Below are positions 18,541 through 29,048 of a stretch of DNA of 64,000 nt, piece after piece. The DNA is from Gemmatimonadales bacterium. GTDB taxonomy: Bacteria; Gemmatimonadota; Glassbacteria; GWA2-58-10. Under the pieces are notes generated by a model. It saw only the letters and a list, made by a program, of their open reading frames with translations. It was not told where the DNA came from and made no database searches. A program made the position numbers and the translations under genes. Location: the NCBI GenBank assembly GCA_024278175.1, contig JAJRTS010000087.1:1-64000 (forward strand). Direction: 5' to 3'. Position 1 is the stretch's first letter, and each line of letters starts with the position of its first letter.

Positions 18541-18761
18541 AGCGTTTCTCAAAAAAAATGTCCGCTTGATTACCCTTCGAATGAACGTTCCTTCCCGCGT
18601 AGCGAGGCATGCCTCACCCGTAAAGAATACAGCAGGCGCACAGGTTGATGGGCGAACACGAGGTTCACCCCTACGATTTTCTACAAACAACGGAAGTTTT
18701 TCCGTACTATTCTCAGGATTTTCTTTCCTTTGCAAAAAGACAAAACTTTCGAGAAACACTA
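18540..18761. mobile_element. Candidate MITE with imperfect ~28-bp terminal inverted repeats and flanking TA
   Basis: Left AGCGTTTCTCAAAAAAAATGTCCGCTTG; right end reverse-complement AGTGTTTCTCGAAAGTTTTGTCTTTTTG (20/28 by eye); TA at 18538-18539 and 18762-18763. Confidence 0.5.
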
Positions 18762-18771
18762 TAGAATGAAA

Positions 18772-18795
18772 GGGCCACGGCATGTGCCGTGGCCC
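18772..18795 (-). terminator. Terminator-like hairpin for the minus-strand serine hydrolase
   Basis: GGGCCACGGCA-TG-TGCCGTGGCCC, perfect 11-bp arms; minus-strand downstream is TTTCATTC. Confidence 0.6.
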
Positions 18796-18838
18796 TGGGC
18801 TACTGCAGAATCATTTTGTTACGGAAAACCAAGCCCCC

Positions 18839-19966
18839 CTACTTCGCCAGCTCCGGTTTCCATTGCTGCTCGGCCAGAATGGCGTGGCCGATCCGCGCCA
18901 GATTGAGCTTCTCGGTGGTGAAACTCCAGCCCCGGCTATGGTTGCGCTGGTTGAGGCCCATCACCAGCAGCATGTTCTCGTTGGGCAGCATGGCGCAGAT
19001 AGTGCCGGCGGCCCCGCTGAACACCACCGAGCCAGCTTGCGGGAACAGCCAGAACAACTGTCCGTAGGCCGGTTCCGGCTCGCGGCCTTCCGGCTGACTG
19101 GTCCAGGCGGTGCGCGTGTATGAATCCTCCCACACTTTGCGGCCGTTGGCCGAAGCGCCGCCATCGAGCCAGACCTGGGCGTAGCGGGCAATGTCCCGAA
19201 GGTTACCGTAGAGGCCGCTGCCCGGATACGGCCCTGCCCCGAACGGATCGCTGAAAGTCACCCGCGAGGTATCCAGCCCCACGCCGGTTTCCACGATCTG
19301 GCTCAGGTTGTCGCCGGGGCTGATATAGCCCACGCTCGCAAGGCCCAGCGGCCCGGTTACGTACTCGGTCAGCAGTTGCTCGTAGGGCCGCCCGGCGGCG
19401 GCGGCCATCACCCGGCCCAGCAACCTCATGGCCAACTCGCTGTAGAGAAAAGATGTCCCCGGCTCGAACTCCAGGGTAACGTCGTGGAATGGCTGGCCGC
19501 CGGGCCACGTCCGGGGCGGCTTGTCGTCCTGGGGCACACCGCTGGAATGGCTGGCCAGCTGACGGACGGTCATCCCGCCCCGCTCGAACTCGCCTTCGGG
19601 ACCTGTGCCGGTAAAATACGGCAGGTACTTGCTCACCGGATCGTCGAGCTTGAGCGCTCCCCGGCTGACCAGCGCGGCCAGCACGCCCGCGCCGAACCCC
19701 TTGCTGACAGAGAAAAACGGAAAGCGCGAGGCCGAATCAACCGGCGCGCTGCCCGGCCGGGCGGCCTGAGTACCGAAATATTCCTCGTACACGATTTTCC
19801 CGCCCTGCATCACCACGGCCCCGCCCGCGCTGCAATTGTAGGAGAGCTCCATGCGGCTTTTAACGTGGTCGGCCAGCATCCGGAACTCGCTCCTGTCCGG
19901 TTGACTTTGCCGGCAGGAAACAGTCACCGCTATTACCAACAAAAATGCCAGCCCTGTAAAACGCAT
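18839..19966 (-). CDS. Serine hydrolase, beta-lactamase class C/penicillin-binding type
   Basis: SASRFPFFSVSKGFGAGVLAALVSRGALKLDDPVSKYLP, with an SxxK-type motif, and an N-terminal lipoprotein-like signal (LVIAVTVSC). Confidence 0.85.
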   Translation of the reverse strand: MRFTGLAFLLVIAVTVSCRQSQPDRSEFRMLADHVKSRMELSYNCSAGGAVVMQGGKIVYEEYFGTQAARPGSAPVDSASRFPFFSVSKGFGAGVLAALVSRGALKLDDPVSKYLPYFTGTGPEGEFERGGMTVRQLASHSSGVPQDDKPPRTWPGGQPFHDVTLEFEPGTSFLYSELAMRLLGRVMAAAAGRPYEQLLTEYVTGPLGLASVGYISPGDNLSQIVETGVGLDTSRVTFSDPFGAGPYPGSGLYGNLRDIARYAQVWLDGGASANGRKVWEDSYTRTAWTSQPEGREPEPAYGQLFWLFPQAGSVVFSGAAGTICAMLPNENMLLVMGLNQRNHSRGWSFTTEKLNLARIGHAILAEQQWKPELAK

Positions 19967-20005
19967 TCGATTTCTCCCCGTTCATTAGCGGTTGGGCAAC
20001 GGCCT

Positions 20006-20731
20006 TCAGTTTTTTAAAAGCTTGTTCCTTGTACAAATATATGTGGTTACGAAATCCGTTTCGAGGGTTCTCTGCTGATCGATAGAGAAGCCGGATCGCT
20101 CAAGTATCCCCTCGAGAATCCAGTCGCAGGTGCTATACTCATCGCGGACATGGGTTACGATCTCATCCGACAACTCCTTACCAAGTCTCGTTTCGGTTGA
20201 CGAAACCCACTGGTCGAATGCTTCTGTGTGCTCCGCCGCGCCGAACGGAAACACAACGTCCAACAGGAACATCCGTCCGCCGGGCTTGAGCATCTGCGCA
20301 ACCCGACCGAGTCCGACAAGCTTCCAGAAATAGGGCAGATGGTGCAGCGCAAAGACGGATACAACGGCGTCGACCGGTTCATCCCTGTGCTCGTAGGTCA
20401 GGAAGCCACCCCGGTGGCAATCAATGTTATCCAGCTTGTCCCGGGCCACCTTCTCCTTAAGGTATTGGAGCATTGCCGCTGAAACGTCGACAGCGTAAAT
20501 TTTTTTGCAGCACGGCGCCGCGTGGAGGGTAAAGGCCCCTGTTCCGCAGCCCATGTCGATCACCGTATGCCCGGGCCCTAAACCCAGGGAGGACAGGATT
20601 TTCCCGGCGTCCTTCCTGTAATCGCGAAAGCGAAGGTGGTGCTCGTCGTAGCCGGCGACAACGTCGCAATCAGCGTAATCAACGCCGGTTTGGATCAGTT
20701 CATCGTATTGCCATTTGGGGATATCAGTCAT
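20006..20731 (-). CDS. Class I SAM-dependent methyltransferase
   Basis: GPGHTVIDMGCGTGAFTLHAAP...VDAVVSVFALHHLPYFWKLVGLGRVAQMLKPGGRMFLLDVVF. Confidence 0.9.
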   Translation of the reverse strand: MTDIPKWQYDELIQTGVDYADCDVVAGYDEHHLRFRDYRKDAGKILSSLGLGPGHTVIDMGCGTGAFTLHAAPCCKKIYAVDVSAAMLQYLKEKVARDKLDNIDCHRGGFLTYEHRDEPVDAVVSVFALHHLPYFWKLVGLGRVAQMLKPGGRMFLLDVVFPFGAAEHTEAFDQWVSSTETRLGKELSDEIVTHVRDEYSTCDWILEGILERSGFSIDQQRTLETDFVTTYICTRNKLLKN

Positions 20732-20774
20732 CTGGTTTTCTCTTTTCGTGATTTAACGGGCCGCCTGAAAAAAT

Positions 20775-23075
20775 TCAGCGCCCGATACCGGCCTGAGGCT
20801 GAAGCTGTTCGGTCAGCGGCTGATCGAGAACAACCGCGCCGGCGCTATCGGTGATCGTTATCCGGCCGCCCGCCTGGCCGACGGTATTGAACGTAACGGC
20901 GTAATCATGCTCCCGATAGCTGAAAGAGGCTTGCACCTGCCCGTCGCTCTTTTCCGTCACGACCTCCGGGATCTGCTCCAGCGTGGTGTCGCCAGTCAAC
21001 ATCAGGTGCAGGAAGAAGTGTTCCTCGGCGGGCTGATCGGGAGTGACCTCCAGACGCCAGGCTCCCCATTCCTCACCCTCTTGCAACGAGTAATACGACA
21101 CGGAGGGAGGATAGTTAGTCCCGAACACCTCGAACTCGCGGCCCGCTCCACCCACCTTGCTCATCGTCGCCTGCTCGGGCAGGATCGAGCGCACCAGCAG
21201 CCGTCCCTCACGTTCGGTAATCGTCGCCACCCGGCCATCGATCTCCGGTTCATCCATCGTATGCAGCAGCCAGTACTTGGCGTAATCCGCGCTGGTCGCC
21301 TCCACCCGGTCGAAAACCAGGAAGGCGTCGGGCTGAAGGTGGACGAACTGGCGCAGGAACAGCTTCATCTTACTCGCACTGTAGGCGTTGGTGGCGTCCC
21401 CGCACGCATAGCTGTACCACTGGTTCGTCTCAAAAGAAGTGATGTCTCCCCGGTCCCAGCGCGTATCCTCCAGGTCCTGGTAGAAAGGCGGCATCTCGAC
21501 CGGGAACGTCTGACCGCCATCATTGGAGTAGCCCCCGAAGCTCTCGTCGGGGTCGTAGAGCAGCATCGTGTTATGGGCGATCGTGCGGGCCATGTAGTTG
21601 GAGCGGTGATCCGAGCCCCACTCGTAACGGCCGGAGTCGATAGCCAGGCTGCCCTTCTTGAAGATTACAAAAGAATTCTCATCGGCATGTTGATGGCCGT
21701 AATAGAAGTTACCCGACTTAAAAATCGCATGAGTGGCGTCCTCGTCCCAGCCGCTGCGCATCGCCACCCAACCGATACCCTCGAAATGCCGCGCCAGCGG
21801 CCAGGTGCTGTCAGGCCCCTCGGCCTCGAACGGCAGATCACTGGTATCCCAGATCACGTCCCAGCAGCGGGTATAGGCCATCGGCTCCAGCTTTTCCGCC
21901 AGCCATTTACTTTCCGGGCTGTTGTAGCGATTGGCAATGTACTTGAAATGCCAGGGCCAGATTTTCTGGGTCACGGACTGCAGGTCATCGATTTTACTCA
22001 GCTCGCCGTTGGGGCGAAGGCTGTACATCCAGTAAATCGTGAAATACTTGAGATATGTGTTGTCCTGGAGCAGATCATTGCCGGTGGCCGAGCGCCAGCT
22101 CTCGAACACGAACAGCGGGGCGCGGATGTAGTTGTACAGGGCATAGCTCATCCCCGACTGCACGCCACCGTCATCGGCGGCCACCTGCAACTGGACGTTT
22201 TTCCATTTTACCATGTCTCTCTGGGCTGCTTCAAACCAGTACTTCGCCGACTTGTCATTCACGCCATCGCACACCAGCGCCAGCGCCGGATAGAACCTGG
22301 CTTCCATCCAGCCGTAGCCGCCCCCGTTGTAGGGGGACGCGCCGCTCACCACCGAGGCCACGCCAGCCTTGTAAATATCCCGCCCGATATAATAACGCTC
22401 CAGGGTGGTCATGCCGTTGTAGAGCCAGTCGTAGGCGAAAGCCACGTTGCGGCGGTAGGCGACAACTTCCCAGTTGGCGACGTCAACACTGCCGGCGAGC
22501 TGATTGTAGTAGCTGGCGGCCTCCTGAAGGTACGTTTTGCCCACATCGAGGTAAGTGCTGTCTCCTGTCATCAGGTAGGCGAACGCCACTTTTCTTACGC
22601 GCACGTTGAGGGAGTTCTTGTTGATGGTGTTTACATCGCCGGCCGCGTAAGTATCCACATTCTCCAGCAGTTTATCAAATATCTCCTTGCGCGTCGTGCG
22701 TACTCTGGCCCGCATGTCCTCAAGCTCGGCGCCCGCGAGAATCAAGCGGGGATGGTCCCGGATTTCAAGGCAGAAGGCATCGCCGGGCACGGCGGTCAGG
22801 TTTCCGTTGATGATATTGGTTACCAGGTCCACAACGTCCAGAGCCGAAAAGCGGCCGTCCCCGTTGTAATCCGCCCGGGGACTGAGCAGGTTGCCCCGGC
22901 CGTTAATCAGCAGATGAATGGCGTCGGCAAGAGTAACCCGGCCGTCTCCATTTATGTCTTCCCTGTAGAGTACTCCGTCATCGGCTTTAACTGTAACAGG
23001 CAGGAAAGTAAGCAGACCCAGCAGCAAAATAACAGTAATGAGATGATATTTCCCGTGATTGAACAGGGACATCAA
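20775..23075 (-). CDS. Secreted heparinase II/III-like protein with N-terminal dockerin-type repeat pair
   Basis: Signal peptide, then DINGDGRVTLADAIHLLING and DYNGDGRFSALDVVDLVTNIINGN (dockerin-like), then heparinase II/III-like body (SGNFYYGHQHADENSFVIFKKGSLAIDSGRYEWGSDHRSNYMARTIAHNTMLLYDP). Confidence 0.85.
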   Translation of the reverse strand: MMSLFNHGKYHLITVILLLGLLTFLPVTVKADDGVLYREDINGDGRVTLADAIHLLINGRGNLLSPRADYNGDGRFSALDVVDLVTNIINGNLTAVPGDAFCLEIRDHPRLILAGAELEDMRARVRTTRKEIFDKLLENVDTYAAGDVNTINKNSLNVRVRKVAFAYLMTGDSTYLDVGKTYLQEAASYYNQLAGSVDVANWEVVAYRRNVAFAYDWLYNGMTTLERYYIGRDIYKAGVASVVSGASPYNGGGYGWMEARFYPALALVCDGVNDKSAKYWFEAAQRDMVKWKNVQLQVAADDGGVQSGMSYALYNYIRAPLFVFESWRSATGNDLLQDNTYLKYFTIYWMYSLRPNGELSKIDDLQSVTQKIWPWHFKYIANRYNSPESKWLAEKLEPMAYTRCWDVIWDTSDLPFEAEGPDSTWPLARHFEGIGWVAMRSGWDEDATHAIFKSGNFYYGHQHADENSFVIFKKGSLAIDSGRYEWGSDHRSNYMARTIAHNTMLLYDPDESFGGYSNDGGQTFPVEMPPFYQDLEDTRWDRGDITSFETNQWYSYACGDATNAYSASKMKLFLRQFVHLQPDAFLVFDRVEATSADYAKYWLLHTMDEPEIDGRVATITEREGRLLVRSILPEQATMSKVGGAGREFEVFGTNYPPSVSYYSLQEGEEWGAWRLEVTPDQPAEEHFFLHLMLTGDTTLEQIPEVVTEKSDGQVQASFSYREHDYAVTFNTVGQAGGRITITDSAGAVVLDQPLTEQLQPQAGIGR

Positions 23076-23336
23076 GCCTCCTGACCATTACTATCAATAC
23101 AGTTACGAGTTAAGGAATCCTGAGAGAGTCATTGTCCCGCCGGATTTTTTTGTGATAAAATTTTAACATACAAAAAAAATGGCTCGTCAGAAAGGAGTTT
23201 CTACTTTTTTCGTAACGTTTTCAAAGGAAAGGCGGATGAAAAATATCAGGAGGGGTTGGCCCGTTATTGCTACAGAATACGCCGAAGAGCGCGGTGATGA
23301 CGCAAATTTCCGGAGGCGGGAAACAGCGCCGGCCAG

Positions 23337-24098
23337 CTAACGATTCTGCTTTTCTTCCAGGACGAACAGTACTTCCTCGGCGAACAGGTTATCGTCCTCG
23401 CGAATGGGACGCACCTCATTCTCGGCCAGCACGTGGCCCTCGATTATGACCACACCGGCGCCGGTGGTCCAGTTGATAAAATCCTCGATAGTGCAGAGAC
23501 GGATATTGGGGGTATCGTGCCAACGGTACGGCAGCGAGGCGTTGACCGGCATCTTACCGCCCAGTGCCAGTTCCAGCCGGATATGCCAGTGGGCGAAATT
23601 GGGGAAGCTCACTATCCCGCGCCGTCCCACGCGCAGCATCTCGGAGAGCACCCTGACCGGATTGTAGACAGTCTGCAGGGTTTCTTCCAGAATAACGTAG
23701 TCGAACAGGTTTTCGGTCCAGCCCTCGAGACCCGCATCCAGATCGGACTGGAACACGCTCACACCGCGGCCCACGCACTCATATACTTTTTCCGGGTCGA
23801 GCTCGATCCCCTGGCCGCGGACATTCTTATCGGCGCTAAGGCGGGCCAGCAGTTCTCCGCCGCCGCATCCCAGGTCCAGCACACGCGAATCAGGTGGGAT
23901 AGTGTGCTCGATAACCTCATGGTCCCAGCGCTTGCGGGAGTCGGGACGACGGCGCCTGACCGCGCCGTTTTCCTCGGTCAGGAAGCGCTCGATCAGTGCC
24001 ACCAGCTTGTCCGTGCTCAGGTTCTCAATCGGAGCACTATAGCGGCTGGCCCACAGGCGCAGCATTTCCGTCAGCTTGTCGTTACCGCCCGCCATCAC
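23337..24098 (-). CDS. metW: Methionine biosynthesis protein MetW-like methyltransferase
   Basis: PPDSRVLDLGCGGGELLARLSADKNVRGQGIELDPEKVYECVGRGVSVFQSDLDAGLEGWTENLFDYVILEETLQTVYNP; ATGA overlap with metX. Confidence 0.9.
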   Translation of the reverse strand: MMAGGNDKLTEMLRLWASRYSAPIENLSTDKLVALIERFLTEENGAVRRRRPDSRKRWDHEVIEHTIPPDSRVLDLGCGGGELLARLSADKNVRGQGIELDPEKVYECVGRGVSVFQSDLDAGLEGWTENLFDYVILEETLQTVYNPVRVLSEMLRVGRRGIVSFPNFAHWHIRLELALGGKMPVNASLPYRWHDTPNIRLCTIEDFINWTTGAGVVIIEGHVLAENEVRPIREDDNLFAEEVLFVLEEKQNR

Positions 24099-25333
24099 GC
24101 CCCTCCCTCCTGCCGGCTCTCCAGAAAGTCCCGCAGCAGTCCGCCGAGCTGGTCGTGCTCGACCAGAAACGCATCGTGGCCGTAGTTGCTGAGGATATTG
24201 ACATAGGTAACCGGGTGACTGTTACGGCTGATCGCCAGGGCCAGCTCGCGGCACTCTCGTGGCGGATAGAGCCAGTCCGTGCTGAAACTGACCATCAGCA
24301 TCTTGCTCATAATCCGCTTGCAGGCGACTGTCAGGTCGCCGTCACCCCAGTTGTGGGCCGCGTCGTAGTAGTCCATCGCACGGGTAACGTAGAGGTAGGC
24401 GTTGGCGTCGAACCGCTCGGCAAAACTGCGTCCCTGATACGCCAGGTAGCTCTCAACCTCGAACTCGATTCCGAAACTGAATTCCGGGGCGCTCTTGCCC
24501 TGCAGCCTGCGGCCGAACTTCTGGTACATCGCCTCATCGCTGAGGTAAGTGATATGGCCCAGCATCCGGGCGGCGGCCAATCCCTTGTCGGGGAGGCTTT
24601 TACCGTAATAATCACCGCCACAGAAATTGGGGTCCGAGAGGATCGAGTGGCGCGCCACGGCGTTGAACGCAAGCCCCTGGGGACTGAGCCTGGCGCTGGA
24701 GGCCAGGATGATACAACGCTCCACCCGCTCAGGAAAAGCCAGCGCCCATTCCAGTGCCTGCTGGCCGCCCAGCGAACCGCCGATTACCGCGTAAAGCTTG
24801 CCGATTCCAAGATGATCGAGCAGCCGGGCCTGCAGACGAACCCAGTCGCTGATCGTGACCAGCGGGAAGCGCAGGCCGTAGGGCTCGCCGGTCGAGGGAT
24901 CGGGATCCATCGGGCCGGTGGTGCCGTAGCAGGAGCCCAGTACGTTGGCGCAGATAAAATAGAAGCGAGCCGTGTCGAGCGGAAGGCCGGGGCCGATCTG
25001 CTCGTCCCACCAGCCGGGCTTGCGGGTACGCCACTTGCGGTTGCCCTCGCCCGCCTCCTCGTCCCAACCCGCCGCGTGGGCATCGCCCGAGAGGGCGTGG
25101 ACGATCAGGATCACGTTATCGCCGGCCTCGTTGAGCTGCCCGTAAGTCTCGTATTCAACTGTTACCGGGGCGACAGCTCCACCCGCCTCCAGGCGAAAGG
25201 GCTCATCGTCCGGTCCCACCAACTCAACGCGCCGGGGCCGGGTCCGGCCCACCGATTGAGGATGCTCCGGACCCTTGACCCCCTTGCGATTTTCCGGCTG
25301 CCGGGCGCCCCCCTTTTGCGGGCGATCGGTCAT
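24095..25333 (-). CDS. metX: Homoserine O-acetyltransferase
   Basis: VTVEYETYGQLNEAGDNVILIVHALSGDAHAAG...GGSLGGQQALEWALAFPERVERCIILASSARLSPQGLAFNAVARHSILSDPNFCGGDYY. Confidence 0.94.
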   Translation of the reverse strand: MTDRPQKGGARQPENRKGVKGPEHPQSVGRTRPRRVELVGPDDEPFRLEAGGAVAPVTVEYETYGQLNEAGDNVILIVHALSGDAHAAGWDEEAGEGNRKWRTRKPGWWDEQIGPGLPLDTARFYFICANVLGSCYGTTGPMDPDPSTGEPYGLRFPLVTISDWVRLQARLLDHLGIGKLYAVIGGSLGGQQALEWALAFPERVERCIILASSARLSPQGLAFNAVARHSILSDPNFCGGDYYGKSLPDKGLAAARMLGHITYLSDEAMYQKFGRRLQGKSAPEFSFGIEFEVESYLAYQGRSFAERFDANAYLYVTRAMDYYDAAHNWGDGDLTVACKRIMSKMLMVSFSTDWLYPPRECRELALAISRNSHPVTYVNILSNYGHDAFLVEHDQLGGLLRDFLESRQEGGA

Positions 25334-25338
25334 ACCTG

Positions 25339-26652
25339 CTACTCCTGACTTTTCTTCAGCGCCTGACTGAGATCGGCGGTAATATCATCGATATCCTCGA
25401 TACCGACCGAGAGGCGGACGTAGTCGTCGCTGACGCCGGTTGATTTCTGCTCCTCGGGCGTCAACTGCTGGTGCGTGGTGGTGGCCGGATGAATGATCAG
25501 GCTCTTGGCGTCACCGATATTGGCCAGGTGGCTGAACAGCGTCACGCTTTCGATCAGCTTGCGGCCGGCATCCGCTCCGCCCTTGATCCCGAAACCGATA
25601 ATCGCGCCGAAGCCGTTCTTGAGGTACTCGACGGCCCGCTGATGGTCCTTGTGGCTCTCCAGACCCGGATAGTTGACCCAGGTAACGGCCGGGTGGTTCT
25701 CCAGGAATTTAGCCACCGCCAGCGCATTTTCGCAATGTTTTTTCATCCGCAGCGGCAAAGTTTGCAGCCCCTGCAAAATCTGGAACGCGTTGAACGGGCT
25801 GATCGCCGGGCCGAGGTCGCGCAGCAACTGTACCCTGGCCTTGATGATGTAGGCGATACCCGGCACCACGGCCTCATCGTGGTTGCCGAAAAACTTCCAG
25901 TAGCTCACGCCGTGGTAGCTGGGATCGGGCTCCACCAGCTCCGGGAACTTGCCGTTGTTCCAGTCGAACCTGCCGCCGTCGATAATCGCCCCGCCGATCG
26001 AGGTGCCTTGACCACCGATAAACTTGGTCAGCGAGTGCATGACAATATCGATCCCCAGCTCAAAGGGCATCAGCAGCGGAGGCGGCGCAACAGTGGCGTC
26101 GACAATGAACGGAATACCGTGCTTGTGGGCGACTTCCGCGATTCCCCGGTAGTCGTCGACATTGTTCGCCGGATTGCCGATAATCTCCGTGAACACCGCG
26201 CGGGTGTTATCATCGATAGCGGCTTCGAAATTCTGCGGATCGCTGCTGTCGACAAAGCGGACCTCGATACCCAGCTTGGGCAGGGTGTAGTGGAACAGGT
26301 TATACGTTCCGCCGTAGAGGTAGCTGGTGGAGACAATGTTCTGCCCCGCGCTGGCGATATTGAGAATCGCGATGGTGCAGGCCGCCTGCCCACTGGCCAC
26401 GGCCAGGGCGGCGCTGCCACCGTTGACAGCCGCCAGGGCCTGTTCCAGAGCATCCTGGGTGGGATTCATGATCCGGGTGTAGATAAACCCGAATTCCTTA
26501 AGCGCGAACAGGTTGGCCGCGTGCTCGGTGTCCTTGAACTGGTAGCTGGTAGTCTGGTAGATCGGCACGGCGCGGGCGCCGGTGGTCGGATCGGGATGCT
26601 GGCCGGCGTGCAACGCCTTGGTTACGATTCCCCTGATGAACTCGTCACTCAT
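25339..26652 (-). CDS. metY: O-acetylhomoserine sulfhydrylase (Cys/Met metabolism PLP enzyme)
   Basis: [69 protein letters not shown]...[16 protein letters not shown]. Confidence 0.95.
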   Translation of the reverse strand: MSDEFIRGIVTKALHAGQHPDPTTGARAVPIYQTTSYQFKDTEHAANLFALKEFGFIYTRIMNPTQDALEQALAAVNGGSAALAVASGQAACTIAILNIASAGQNIVSTSYLYGGTYNLFHYTLPKLGIEVRFVDSSDPQNFEAAIDDNTRAVFTEIIGNPANNVDDYRGIAEVAHKHGIPFIVDATVAPPPLLMPFELGIDIVMHSLTKFIGGQGTSIGGAIIDGGRFDWNNGKFPELVEPDPSYHGVSYWKFFGNHDEAVVPGIAYIIKARVQLLRDLGPAISPFNAFQILQGLQTLPLRMKKHCENALAVAKFLENHPAVTWVNYPGLESHKDHQRAVEYLKNGFGAIIGFGIKGGADAGRKLIESVTLFSHLANIGDAKSLIIHPATTTHQQLTPEEQKSTGVSDDYVRLSVGIEDIDDITADLSQALKKSQE

Positions 26653-26745
26653 TAGCGGGTACTCCTTTTATAAATGGTAAGGACATCTGTAACAATTTAA
26701 CAATTTCGCGAATAACCATGCCTAGATTACCCCTCCGGGCGAACA

Positions 26746-26813
26746 GTCATCGTGCCCCGGCATGGACCGAACCCGCACGAAAGCGGCGCGGCAACGCACC
26801 ATCCGCACGAGAC
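26746..26813 (-). other. Candidate structured RNA leader segment upstream of metY
   Basis: Plus-strand arms GTCATCGTGC (26746-26755) with GCACGAGAC (26805-26813), CCGGCATGG (26757-26765) with CCATCC (26799-26804), internal CCGC/GCGG hairpin (26773-26786). Confidence 0.3.
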
Positions 26814-26894
26814 CCGGGACCAGGCCACTGCCCTCCAGTTCTCATTCATATCGTTTCCCTTCGTTTTATCCGCAGCCCTGCCGCTCGCGGCTGC

Positions 26895-27380
26895 TCAGAT
26901 ATCGTAGCTCAGGTTCCGTCCGGCGTTGCGGCGTTCCCAGTCCTCGAGAATATTACGCAGCGAGGTCCCATGGTAAATCTCGTCCATCCGGCGGCCGACC
27001 ATACCCCAGAAATCATAGTATGGGCTGTTGCCCTTCAGAGAACCCGAATTTTTTCCATCACTGGTGCACACACCGTCCGTCGGCGCCAGGTTACCGTCGA
27101 CAAAGCAAATTATCTCACCCACGGAGATAGCTTCCGGCTCACGGGCCAGCACGTAGCCGCCATTGACTCCGCGGTGGCTCTCGACAAAGCCTCCCTGGCG
27201 AAGTTCGTTGAGGATCACCTCGAGGAAGCGCTTGGGGATCGACTGGGCGGTGGCGATATTGCCGATTTTAACCGGACGTTGAACGCAATGGCAGCGGGCC
27301 AGTTCGAACAGCGCCCGAAGGGCGTAGTAGCATTTGTTTGAAATCTGCACGCTTACGCTGCCTGGCCAATAGTTCATCAT
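26895..27380 (-). CDS. Rrf2 family transcriptional regulator
   Basis: VQISNKCYYALRALFELARCHCVQRPVKIGNIATAQSIPKRFLEVILNELRQGGFVESHRGVNGGYVLAREPEAISVGEIICFVDG. The track start at 27467 is probably too early; plausible starts lie at 27350-27380. Confidence 0.88.
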   Translation of the reverse strand: MMNYWPGSVSVQISNKCYYALRALFELARCHCVQRPVKIGNIATAQSIPKRFLEVILNELRQGGFVESHRGVNGGYVLAREPEAISVGEIICFVDGNLAPTDGVCTSDGKNSGSLKGNSPYYDFWGMVGRRMDEIYHGTSLRNILEDWERRNAGRNLSYDI

Positions 27381-27518
27381 CTCAATCGAATTAATGTACA
27401 AAATAAAACAAAAAAAAAGCCCTGTCAAGAGCGTACGCCCGTAAAGAATATCGCAACGTACGGTCACTAGCGCCAGAACTTTGCCATGTATTAATTGAAA
27501 GAACCCGGCCGGCGATTG

Positions 27519-28586
<1,068 letters not shown>

Positions 28587-29048
28587 TTAAATGTAAACAG
28601 CCGCAACCATCTGGTAGCCCTCGGCATCGATCACCACGGATTGCTCATCCTGCGCCAGTTCGGTCCATTGTTCGGTGTCGATCGTGGTTACACCGGGCAC
28701 GGTCAGATCGAACACCTGCTCCTCGCCCCAGCGGCTGGTAAGGTACTGCCCGCAGGTCATGTTCAGGATTTCCCGCAAAGCATCTTCCAGACTGCTCTGA
28801 TCGACATCATCGTGGTCGATGCCGAGTATGTTCTCCGCGATTTCCGCGCACAGATCACTCTGGGCGGCCAGGACCGCCTTGCCGCTGCGCGAGCCGCTGA
28901 ATTCCATCTCGGCCCGCAGCAGGTCCACGGCCCCGGTATCGAGTTCATCGTCATCGAGCGCATCGGTGATCATGAACACCATTTTTTCGATAACCGACTG
29001 GAGGCTCTCGGCTAAAAACTCGCAGTCCCTACGCTGGACATCAGGCAT
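28587..29048 (-). CDS. CheC/CheX-like chemotaxis phosphatase-family protein
   Basis: CEFLAESLQSVIEKM...GSRSGKAVLAAQSDLCAEIAENILGID...EDALREILNMTCGQYLT. Confidence 0.75.
   Translation of the reverse strand: MPDVQRRDCEFLAESLQSVIEKMVFMITDALDDDELDTGAVDLLRAEMEFSGSRSGKAVLAAQSDLCAEIAENILGIDHDDVDQSSLEDALREILNMTCGQYLTSRWGEEQVFDLTVPGVTTIDTEQWTELAQDEQSVVIDAEGYQMVAAVYI

Noticed and set aside
20907-23084. 725-aa plus-strand ORF
   Set aside because: Antisense of the dockerin-heparinase gene; His/Val/Ala/Gly-rich shadow translation.
23236-23340. 34-aa ORF (MKNIRRGWPVIATEYAEERGDDANFRRRETAPAS)
   Set aside because: No clear ribosome-binding context or TM/toxin signature; cannot be distinguished from chance.
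23337-25333. Three-gene novel pathway at metX-metW
   Set aside because: Known, common arrangement of MetX with overlapping MetW; only the longer MetW N-terminus is slightly unusual.
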